NCBI RefSeq assembly: GCF_009727155.1
Contig: NZ_WNWM01000002.1
Span: forward strand, 5,394,001-5,458,000
Length of the DNA stretch: 64,000 nucleotides
From: Pseudoduganella dura
Lineage (GTDB): Bacteria > Pseudomonadota > Gammaproteobacteria > Burkholderiales > Burkholderiaceae_D
Direction of reading: 5' to 3'
A program made the position numbers and the translations under genes. The notes beneath the pieces are model-generated. The model was not told where the DNA came from. It searched no databases and was given only the letters and a program-made list of their open reading frames with translations. Positions 14,775-22,145 of this stretch are shown here, in pieces; position 1 is the first letter of the stretch; the number at the start of each line of letters is the position of its first letter.

Positions 14775-17660
14775 TCAGAACAGCGTCCTCACCCCCACCG
14801 TGAAGTAGCGCCCGCGCGGATCGTCGGCCAGCGCGAAGCCATCCCGCAGGCCGGCCCTGGTGCCGTTGCCCGAGAACGCGCCCACGGGCGGCTCCGCGTC
14901 GAACAGGTTTTCCATGTTGAAGTAGAGCTGCGCGTCGCCCCCGCCGATGTCGAACTTGTACGCCAGGTTCAGGCCGGTGGTGGCGAACGAGCGGATGTGG
15001 TTGTTTGCCCATACCTCGGCCGGGTCGCCGGAGAGCTTCATCTTGCTGCGCCAGCGCTGCGTGATGTCCACGGTCAGGTCGCTGACCGGCCGGAAGCGCA
15101 GGAAGCCCGACAGGCGCACGGCCGGCGTGGCCGCCATGCCGCCCGGGCCGAACGCCACGCCGCCCTGGTCGACGGTGGCCAGGCCCGGCTGGCGGTAATA
15201 CACGTGCGGCTGCCACGCGGTCAGGAAGCGAAACGATGCAGGGCGGTCGAACACCCTGGCCGTGTAGTTGGCTTCGAAGTCGAGGCCGGTGGTCTCGACT
15301 TCGGCAATGTTGACGCTGCGGTTGATCCAGGCGGTGACGGCGTTTGCCGCCGAGGTGTCGGAAAACCCGTTGGGGCGCCGTTGCAGCGCGCAGTACGGCG
15401 ACGTGCCGCCGCTGGCGTAGCAGGCGGCCTGGAACGCCGTCGTCGAACCGCTGACCGTGGTGATCGCGTCGGAAATCCTGATCCGGTAGGCATCGATGGC
15501 AAAGCTGAGCTTCGGCAGCGGCTTCCACACCAGGCCCACCGTCGTCGTGTTGCCGATTTCGGCGGTCAGGTCCGGGTTCGATTCGTCGATCTGGCCCACG
15601 GTCGGGCTGGTGCCCGTCAGCAGGTCGGTCGGCCGCACCTGCACCATCGACGTCGGCGCGAACAGGTCATACAGCGTGGGGGCGCGGATATCGCGCGAAC
15701 GGGCGGCGCGCAGGCGCAGCGTGTCGGCGATGCTCCAGTCGATGCCGGCCTTCCATGTCACGTAGTTGCCGCTGGTGTTGTACGACGTGTAGCGCGCGGC
15801 GCCATTGAAGTTCAGGCTCTTCGCCCATGCGGCATCCTTGAGGAGCGGCACGTCCACTTCGCCGGCCACCTCCCAGACGCGCTGGCTCACGCCTTGCGGG
15901 CTTTCGCCGAACACGTATTCGGTCAGCGCCGCGCCGCGCGTGCAGTTCAGCGTCAGCCCGGTGCAGTCGACCAGGTCGGTCGGGCGCGAGCTGCTGTCCG
16001 ACTTGAACGACACCTCGCGCCATTCGGCCGACAGCGCCGTGTTGACGGGGCCCGCCCAGCTGTCGAACGGCGTGCCGGTGACCGAGCCGGAGACATCGTT
16101 CATCTTCGTGGTGGAGCCGAAGCGCACGGTGTCGGTCACGTAGCCGATCGCCTCGGCCGAAGCCGCATCGGGCCCGAACACGTTCAGCGGCACGCAGCCG
16201 CTGGCCAGGCCCGGATTGGTGACCGTGATGTTGCAGACGGTTTGCCCGCCGTTGCTGACCGCGTCGAGCGCGGCGGACAGCTTCTGGCGATTGAGCACGT
16301 TGGACAGGTCGGTATCGAGCTTCGACGTGCCATGTGTGTAGTCGAGCTCCCAGCGAGCGCCGCCGAGCCTGCCTTCCAATCCCGTGGTGAAGACCCATTG
16401 CTTCGAATCGGAATCGGCCGTGATGCGCGGGATCTCGCCGAGGAACTTGGAGAACGTGAACGTGGGCTGCGCGGCGGGGATCAGCGCGGCGTACTGGGCC
16501 GGCAGGAAGGCATTGGTGCGGCGCAGCGAAACGCCGTTCAGCTGGTTCGTCTCGGCAAAGCTGGTATTGGTCTTGAGGTTGCCCGACACCTGCGCATAGG
16601 CCCGCACGCCGTCGGCCAGCTGGTAGTCCGCGCGGCCGAACAGCTGCGTGCCTTCCAGCCGTGCCAGCAGGCCGGAATCCCAGTAGCCGCCGTCGCCGCC
16701 CACCTCGATGGCCGAGGTGCCGGTGGCCGTGCCGGCCACGAAGGGGCCGAGCACGCCGTTCTGCTTGAAGACCTGGCCGGCCAGCGCGCCACTGGTGACC
16801 AGGCCGCCGAACGGAAAGCTCTTCTGCCGCAGGTTCGTTTGCAGCGTGTACGGGTTTGCGGCCGTGCCGGCGCCCGTCACGCCCACCTGGTTCAGCCAGT
16901 CGCGATCCGAGCGGCGGTCGATGCCGTCTTCCTTGCGATATTCCACGCCGGCTTCGAGGTGCAGGCCGCGCGCTGGCGTGCCGCCCCAGGCCAGGCCCAT
17001 GTTGCGGCGGGCGGCGTCGCCCCGTTCCGACAGGCCGTAGCTGGCGTCGACCTTGAAGCCGTTGAACTTGCGATCGATGACGTAGTTCACCACGCCCGTC
17101 ATGGCATCGGACCCGTACACCGCCGAGACGCCGCCGGTGACGATATCGACCCGCTCGACGAACATCTGCGGGATCAGGTCCACGTCCACCGCGCCGTTGT
17201 ACAGCGTGGGCGGCACGCGCTTGCCGTCCATCAGCACGAGCGTGCGGGTGGCGCCGATATTGCGCAGATTGAGCTGGTTGGCCGAGCCGTTGCCGCCCGC
17301 CGCGCTGCCGGACGTGGTGGGATTGCTGCTGGCGCCGCGCGAGCCGGCGAACACCGGCAGGGTGTTCAGTGCTTCGGCCAGCGTGGCGCCAGGCTTCGAG
17401 GTCAGCAGGTCATCGGTGCTGACGACGGTGGTCGGCGAGGGGCTGCTGTCGCCGTTCCTGATCACGCGCGAGCCGGTCACGGTGACGGTCGTGAGCGCCG
17501 GTTCCGCCGGGGAACCGGCCACCGGCGCGCCGTCGGCAACCGGGGCCGCTGCCGGGGCCGGCGCCTGTGCAGAACCGGCGGCCGCGGACTGCGCGGCAGC
17601 CGTGCCGCAGATCGACAGCGCACTGACGCCGCAGACCACGAGGTCTTGAAGTTTGCTCAT
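14775..17660 (-). CDS. TonB-dependent receptor (region I paralogue 3)
   Basis: This 961-residue receptor has a signal peptide (MSKLQDLVVCGVSALSICGTAAAQ) and an Ala/Pro-rich linker. LTTVTVTGSRV is the TonB-box region, and the plug carries VERVDIVTGGVSAVYGSDAMTGVVNY. The barrel contains the paralogue hallmark ACYASGGTSPYCALQ and ends GRYFTVGVRTLF. AAGGAG lies 4-5 bases before the ATG. Regulon element F (17753-17787, minus) lies about 95 bp upstream, and a hairpin lies in the presumed 5' leader. It diverges from the DUF1302 operon, which has its own element E. Confidence 0.92.
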   Translation of the reverse strand: MSKLQDLVVCGVSALSICGTAAAQSAAAGSAQAPAPAAAPVADGAPVAGSPAEPALTTVTVTGSRVIRNGDSSPSPTTVVSTDDLLTSKPGATLAEALNTLPVFAGSRGASSNPTTSGSAAGGNGSANQLNLRNIGATRTLVLMDGKRVPPTLYNGAVDVDLIPQMFVERVDIVTGGVSAVYGSDAMTGVVNYVIDRKFNGFKVDASYGLSERGDAARRNMGLAWGGTPARGLHLEAGVEYRKEDGIDRRSDRDWLNQVGVTGAGTAANPYTLQTNLRQKSFPFGGLVTSGALAGQVFKQNGVLGPFVAGTATGTSAIEVGGDGGYWDSGLLARLEGTQLFGRADYQLADGVRAYAQVSGNLKTNTSFAETNQLNGVSLRRTNAFLPAQYAALIPAAQPTFTFSKFLGEIPRITADSDSKQWVFTTGLEGRLGGARWELDYTHGTSKLDTDLSNVLNRQKLSAALDAVSNGGQTVCNITVTNPGLASGCVPLNVFGPDAASAEAIGYVTDTVRFGSTTKMNDVSGSVTGTPFDSWAGPVNTALSAEWREVSFKSDSSSRPTDLVDCTGLTLNCTRGAALTEYVFGESPQGVSQRVWEVAGEVDVPLLKDAAWAKSLNFNGAARYTSYNTSGNYVTWKAGIDWSIADTLRLRAARSRDIRAPTLYDLFAPTSMVQVRPTDLLTGTSPTVGQIDESNPDLTAEIGNTTTVGLVWKPLPKLSFAIDAYRIRISDAITTVSGSTTAFQAACYASGGTSPYCALQRRPNGFSDTSAANAVTAWINRSVNIAEVETTGLDFEANYTARVFDRPASFRFLTAWQPHVYYRQPGLATVDQGGVAFGPGGMAATPAVRLSGFLRFRPVSDLTVDITQRWRSKMKLSGDPAEVWANNHIRSFATTGLNLAYKFDIGGGDAQLYFNMENLFDAEPPVGAFSGNGTRAGLRDGFALADDPRGRYFTVGVRTLF

Positions 17661-17696
17661 ATGTCTCCTTGTTGGTTTTTTCTGGAGCGGAACGGT

Positions 17697-17717
17697 CGCC
17701 TGCTGAAAAAGCAGGCG
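17697..17717 (-). other. Hairpin in the presumed 5' leader of the TBDR
   Basis: CGCCTGCT and AGCAGGCG pair perfectly over 8 bp around a 5-base loop, 37 bp upstream of the TBDR start on the minus strand. No T tract follows the stem. It could influence mRNA stability or translation, or be part of an operator. Confidence 0.4.
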
Positions 17718-17752
17718 GCGCCGGATGGAGCGTAACGAGATGTGGCGGGCAA

Positions 17753-17787
17753 GGCTTTACACAAAATTCAGGTTTGCTTGCACCTTT
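17753..17787 (-). promoter_or_regulatory. Shared regulon element, copy F
   Basis: On the minus strand it reads AAAGGTGCAAGCAAACCTGA followed by ATTTTGTGTAAAGCC. It is the most diverged copy in the core but matches copy A at 27 of 35 positions, including the 3' AAAGCC. It lies about 95 bp upstream of the TBDR start. Confidence 0.5.
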
Positions 17788-17844
17788 GCGGCGGCGATTT
17801 TCTGCCGAAGGGGCAGGGCGCGCCGTGGCGAAAAACACCGAACC

Positions 17845-17879
17845 TAAAGTGCCAGTGAATCTGAGTTTTGTGCAACGAC
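17845..17879 (+). promoter_or_regulatory. Shared regulon element, copy E
   Basis: It starts TAAAGTGCCAGTGAATCTGA and continues GTTTTGTGCAACGAC. It lies 93 bp upstream of the DUF1302 start at 17972 and points toward it. Confidence 0.55.
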
Positions 17880-17971
17880 GCGCATTCGCGCCTCCCATAT
17901 TCTTGAAGCACTCAAATCAATTGGCGAGTAGCGGGACACCGCCACATCGCCAGGAAAAACCAGGAGACACG

Positions 17972-19582
17972 ATGAAAAAGCACTCTGGCGCAACCGCGTT
18001 CCGACACAGGCGCAGGACAGTGGCCGGGCTTGCCGCGCTGGCCGGAACGCTGGCCGTCTGCGGCACCGGCCATGCCGCCGACCTGAACCCCGGGGGCGCG
18101 TGGCAGATCCGCTGGGACAACACCATCAAGTACAGCGCGGGTTATCGGCTCGATAATCCGGACAGCGCACTGGTGGCCGGCGCGGCCAAGGTCAACAACG
18201 ATGACGGCGACCGCAACTTCGACAAGGGCCTGATCTCGAACCGCGCCGACCTGCTGACCGAGTTCGATATCCAGAAGGATGGCTTCGGCCTGCGGCTTTC
18301 CGCCGCGGCCTGGTACGACACGGTCTACAACAACCCGACGTCGAACACCTCGGCAGCTACAAGCAACAACGTCCGCGCGCCCTATGACCGGTTCGCGGAC
18401 GAGACGCGCCGTATCGCCGGCCGGAACGCCGAGATGCTCGACTGGTTCGTGTTCGGCACCAACCGGATCGGCGATTCCACACTGTCATACCGGCTCGGGC
18501 AGCATTCACTGATCTGGGGCACGTCGCTGTTCTTCGGCATGAACGGCCTGGCCAAGGGCATGGCGCCGATCGACCTGTACAAGCTGTCGATCCCGGGCGC
18601 GCAGGCCAAGGAAACCACGATCCCCGTGCCGCAGCTGTCCGGCACCCTGCAACTGACCGACGATACCAGCGTCGAGGCCTACTACCAGTTCAAGTACCGG
18701 CCCACCCGCCTGCATCCGGCCGGCAGCTACCTGAGCGCGACGGACATGCTCGGCGCCGGCGCCGAATCGATTTTCGCCGGCCCGCTGAAGCTCGATTTCG
18801 CCGGCATGGTGAAGGGCGACCTGCCCAACAACTTCGGCGTGGCGCTCAACACCCGCAGCGGCACGCTCGATGCGGACCTGGGCCTGTATGCGATCCGCTA
18901 CAACGATGCGTCGACCCAGGTGGTGACGCAGGCATCGACCCGCAGCTACTATCTGGCGGTGCCGAACAACGTGCGCGCCGTCGGCGCCAGTATCTCGCGC
19001 CTGGTCGGCATCGCCAACGTGGGGCTGGAGGCGTCGATGCGCTTCGGCCAGCCTCTGGTCGCACGCTCGGGCACCGTGGTGATCCCGGCCGGTTCCACCA
19101 GCAGCTGGCTCACCGACAACGTGCCGTTCCCCACCGGCCGCACGACGCACCTGAACCTGTCGAGCACGATGGTGACGGGCGCTTCGGGCCTGTGGGACGG
19201 CGCGAGCCTGGTCGGCGAGCTGTCGGCCAACCACCTCAACAGCGTGCAGCGCAATGGCGCCAAGGTCGACGCCACGCTGAACAAGACCAGCTTCGGTACC
19301 CGCGTGATCCTCACGCCGACCTGGTACCAGGTGGCGCCGGGCGTGGACCTGAGCCTGCCGCTGAACGTGGGCTGGTCGTTCAAGGGCCGCTCGGTGATCG
19401 ATACCGCGTTTCCGTTCTCGGGCAGCCCGGACCACGGTGGCGAAATCATCGTCGGCGTGAGCGGCGTCTACCTGAACCGCTGGAACGCCAACCTGTCGTT
19501 CATCAACTACAAGGGCAAGGTGAGTTCCCAGCCATTGCTGGACCGCGACTACCTGCGCTTCAGCCTGCAGGCCAGCTTCTGA
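17972..19582 (+). CDS. DUF1302 outer-membrane protein
   Basis: The 536-residue protein has a signal peptide with a basic start (RHRRRTVAGLAALAGTLAVCGTGHAAD). The first mature block, GGAWQIRWDNTIKYSAGYRL, is characteristic of DUF1302. The rest is a series of amphipathic strands ending SLQASF, consistent with an outer-membrane beta-barrel. Family members are typically found next to DUF1329 genes in Pseudomonas, Burkholderia and relatives and are linked to handling hydrophobic compounds; the exact role is unsettled. The ATG at 17972 follows AGGAGA, and the frame is open upstream to 17669 without a better start. It is the first gene of a four-gene operon with DUF1329, YCF48 and RND genes and carries regulon element E. 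Confidence 0.88.
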   Translation: MKKHSGATAFRHRRRTVAGLAALAGTLAVCGTGHAADLNPGGAWQIRWDNTIKYSAGYRLDNPDSALVAGAAKVNNDDGDRNFDKGLISNRADLLTEFDIQKDGFGLRLSAAAWYDTVYNNPTSNTSAATSNNVRAPYDRFADETRRIAGRNAEMLDWFVFGTNRIGDSTLSYRLGQHSLIWGTSLFFGMNGLAKGMAPIDLYKLSIPGAQAKETTIPVPQLSGTLQLTDDTSVEAYYQFKYRPTRLHPAGSYLSATDMLGAGAESIFAGPLKLDFAGMVKGDLPNNFGVALNTRSGTLDADLGLYAIRYNDASTQVVTQASTRSYYLAVPNNVRAVGASISRLVGIANVGLEASMRFGQPLVARSGTVVIPAGSTSSWLTDNVPFPTGRTTHLNLSSTMVTGASGLWDGASLVGELSANHLNSVQRNGAKVDATLNKTSFGTRVILTPTWYQVAPGVDLSLPLNVGWSFKGRSVIDTAFPFSGSPDHGGEIIVGVSGVYLNRWNANLSFINYKGKVSSQPLLDRDYLRFSLQASF

Positions 19583-19605
19583 TCCACAAGAACCAAGGAG
19601 ACAAC

Positions 19606-20970
19606 ATGATCGCCCCCTACCTGAAATCCGCCGGCGCGCTGCTGGTTCTCGGCCTGGCAACGGGCATGGCCACCGACCTGGTGGTCGGTGCCGCCCTGGC
19701 GCAGGACCTGAAGTCCGGTACCCTGACACCCATCGGCGCCGAGCGCGCCGCCAACAAGGACGGCACGATTCCCGCCTGGGACGGCAAGCCGGTCAATACG
19801 CCGCCCGGCGCCGGCAACAAGCGGCCCGACCCGTTCGCCGCCGAAAAGCCGGTGCTGTCCATCACGGCCGCCAACATGGCGCAGCACGCGGAAAAGCTCA
19901 CCGACGGCACGAAGGCGCTGCTGGCGAAATGGCCGGGCATGCGCGTCGATGTCTATCCGACGCACCGCAGCGCGGTCTTCGCCCAGGCGATCTACGACGC
20001 CGTGGCGCAGAACGCCACGCGCGCGAAGCTGACCAACAACGGCCTGACAGTGGAAGGTGCGTATGGCGGTATTCCCTTCCCGGTGCCGAAGAACGGCCAC
20101 GAGGCACTGTGGAACCACATGCTGAGCTATCGTGGCCAGCTGACCACGTTCACGGCCGACAAGTATGTAATGACGTCGGGCGGCGACCGCGTTCTGACCA
20201 ACCGCCAGCGTACCAGCCTCGCGTATCCGTACTATGACCCGAAAGGCAAGCCGGATGCCTTCAGCGGCGAATGGGCACGCGCCCGCCTGGATGTCACCGA
20301 GCCGCCCGCCAACGCCGGCCAGGCCATGATGACGATCGATTATGTCGACAACTACGCGCGGCCGAAGGATGGCTGGCAGTACGTGCCGGGGCAGCGCCGC
20401 GTGCGCAAGTCGCCGTCGCTGGTGTACGACACGCCGGATCCGTCCGCCGCCGGCGTGGCCAACTTCGACGACGTCAACCTGTTCATCGGCGCGCAGGACC
20501 GCTACAACGTGAAGCTGGTGGGCAAGCGCGAGATCTATGTCCCGTACAACAATAACGGCCTGTTCCGCAAGCCCGTCAATGACGTGATCGGCAGGGGCAC
20601 GCTCAATCCCGACGCGGTGCGCTGGGAACTGCACCGCGTATGGGTGCTGGAAGCCACGCTGCGCGAGGGCAAGCGCAACGTGGCCGCGAAGCGCCGCCTG
20701 TACCTCGATGAAGACACCTGGCAGGCCGTGCTGGCCGACAGCTGGGATGCGCAGGGCAAGCTGTGGAAGACGGGCCAGGCCTTCACGCTGCTGGCCGGCG
20801 ATGAGCCGTCCGCCAGCACCTTGAGTTACACATGGCACGACCTGCTGTCCGGCGGCTGGGTGTATGCCGGCGCGATCAACGAAACGGGCGGCGTGGCCTA
20901 CCAGGACTTCGACAGCAAGCAATTGAACCGCTTCACGTCGAGCGCGCTGGCCAGCGGCGGCGTGCGCTGA
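19606..20970 (+). CDS. DUF1329 exported protein
   Basis: The 454-residue protein starts with a signal peptide (LLVLGLATGMATDLVVGAALAQ) and then the DUF1329 opening, LTPIGAERAANKDGTIPAWDG. It continues through GGIPFPVPKNGHEALWNH and DRYNVKLVGKREIYVPYNNN, ending near LSGGWVYAGAINE. DUF1329 proteins are predicted to adopt a lipoprotein-carrier-like (LolA/LolB-like) fold and to act with DUF1302 partners; both points are from family knowledge, not proven here. AAGGAGA precedes the ATG at 19606, 23 bp after the DUF1302 stop. Its stop overlaps the start of the YCF48 gene. Confidence 0.88.
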   Translation: MIAPYLKSAGALLVLGLATGMATDLVVGAALAQDLKSGTLTPIGAERAANKDGTIPAWDGKPVNTPPGAGNKRPDPFAAEKPVLSITAANMAQHAEKLTDGTKALLAKWPGMRVDVYPTHRSAVFAQAIYDAVAQNATRAKLTNNGLTVEGAYGGIPFPVPKNGHEALWNHMLSYRGQLTTFTADKYVMTSGGDRVLTNRQRTSLAYPYYDPKGKPDAFSGEWARARLDVTEPPANAGQAMMTIDYVDNYARPKDGWQYVPGQRRVRKSPSLVYDTPDPSAAGVANFDDVNLFIGAQDRYNVKLVGKREIYVPYNNNGLFRKPVNDVIGRGTLNPDAVRWELHRVWVLEATLREGKRNVAAKRRLYLDEDTWQAVLADSWDAQGKLWKTGQAFTLLAGDEPSASTLSYTWHDLLSGGWVYAGAINETGGVAYQDFDSKQLNRFTSSALASGGVR

Positions 20971-22145
20971 TGATGCAGCCGTTCATTCGCAGCGGCAAGC
21001 ACGCTGCCGCGCTAGCCGCAACCCTGGTGCTGGTGGTGGACTCCGGCGTACTCGCAGCCGTCCCCGAAGCCGGAAGGCCGCCTGCGGCACTGCAACGGCC
21101 GGCGCTGGCGGTGGCCCGGCCGGCCGCCGCCAACCTGCAGGCGATCGCTCGCACGGGCAACCGGCTGGTAGCCGCCGGCGAACGCGGACTGATCATTTAT
21201 TCCGACGATTCCGGCCGGCACTGGACGCAGGCACGCGTGCCGGTCAGCGTGACCGTGACCGCGCTGCGCTTCGCTGCCACGGCCGGTGGCAATGCGCGCG
21301 AAGGCTGGGCGGTGGGGAACATGGGCGTGGTGCTGCGCACCACGGACGGCGGCGCCAGCTGGATACGCGTGTTCGACGGTGCCGCCGCCGCGGGGCTGGC
21401 CGTACAGGCGGCGCGGCAGGCGTGGGACAGTGTAAAGCCCGATCCGTCGGAAACGGAACACCCGCTGAACCGGCTGCTCGACGATGCGCGGCGCCTGGCC
21501 GACGAAGGCGCCGACAAGCCTTTCCTGGACATCGCGCAGCGCGCCGATGGCTCGGTATGGGTGGTGGGCGCCTACGGCCTGGCGTTTTCCACCGCCGACG
21601 GGGGCCGCACCTGGCACGCGCGGATGAAGGACCTGCCCAATCCCGAGGGTGTCACCTGGTACGGGATTGCCTCGCGAGGACAGGAGCGTTACCTGTTCGG
21701 TGAACAGGGCGCGCTGCTGCGCGCCGCGGCGCAGGACGGCGCCTTCGCCGCGCAGGCTTCGCCCGCCGCGGGCAGCCTGTTCGGCTCGCTGGCGCTGGAC
21801 GACGGCTCGCTGCTGCTGTTCGGCCTGCGCGGCAAGGTGTACCGGAGCGGGCAGCCGGGCGCGCCATGGAGCACCGTGCAGACCCCGGTCGACGCGTCGC
21901 TGGTCTCGGGCGTGCAACTGCCCGACGGGACGGCGTTGCTGCTGGGCTCGGCCGGCCAGATCGTGGCCAGCCGTGATGGCGGCCGCAGCTTCAACGTTCT
22001 TCCTCTTCAACCCCGGTTTCCATTCGCCGGCGCCGCCGTGGCACCGGATGGAACGCTGGTGATCGTCGGCGCGCGCGGCCTGCTGCGCATGGCGCCGCCC
22101 GGCCGCGCCGCCGGGATTTCGACCATGAGGGCAGCCAGACCATGA
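20970..22145 (+). CDS. YCF48/BNR-type beta-propeller exported protein
   Basis: The 391-residue protein has a signal peptide (AAALAATLVLVVDSGVLA). Repeated propeller blades carry Asp-box-like motifs: YSDDSGRHW, RTTDGGASW, STADGGRTW and ASRDGGRSF. This is the YCF48-like family, which often accompanies DUF1302, DUF1329 and RND genes. It probably acts as a periplasmic scaffold (inference). The ATG at 20970 overlaps the TGA of DUF1329, and the gene ends in a 4-base ATGA overlap with the RND gene, so the products are translationally coupled and probably work together. Confidence 0.85.
   Translation: MMQPFIRSGKHAAALAATLVLVVDSGVLAAVPEAGRPPAALQRPALAVARPAAANLQAIARTGNRLVAAGERGLIIYSDDSGRHWTQARVPVSVTVTALRFAATAGGNAREGWAVGNMGVVLRTTDGGASWIRVFDGAAAAGLAVQAARQAWDSVKPDPSETEHPLNRLLDDARRLADEGADKPFLDIAQRADGSVWVVGAYGLAFSTADGGRTWHARMKDLPNPEGVTWYGIASRGQERYLFGEQGALLRAAAQDGAFAAQASPAAGSLFGSLALDDGSLLLFGLRGKVYRSGQPGAPWSTVQTPVDASLVSGVQLPDGTALLLGSAGQIVASRDGGRSFNVLPLQPRFPFAGAAVAPDGTLVIVGARGLLRMAPPGRAAGISTMRAARP

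Larger units (their letters stand above)
17661..17971. other. Divergent promoter region with two regulon elements
   Basis: These 311 bp separate the TBDR (minus) from the DUF1302 operon (plus). The segment carries element F (minus), element E (plus) and a hairpin at 17697-17717. A plus-strand frame is open from 17669 into the DUF1302 gene, but it has no ribosome site and no signal peptide at its start, so I treat it as non-coding. Confidence 0.6.

Noticed and set aside
13848..17735. Very long plus-strand frame of about 1295 codons
   Set aside because: It is antisense to the MFS and TBDR genes and reads as Arg/Gly/Ala-rich low-complexity sequence. It is a shadow caused by high GC.
4855..17879. 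Sigma-54 promoter reading of the shared element (reverse strand TGGCAC)
   Set aside because: The reverse complement contains TGGCAC like a -24 box, but the GC at -12 is not at the required spacing in the copies I checked, and the direction would be away from the adjacent genes.
17669..17971. N-terminal extension of the DUF1302 protein by about 100 residues
   Set aside because: The frame is open, but the signal peptide and ribosome site are at 17972, and the extension overlaps the regulatory elements.
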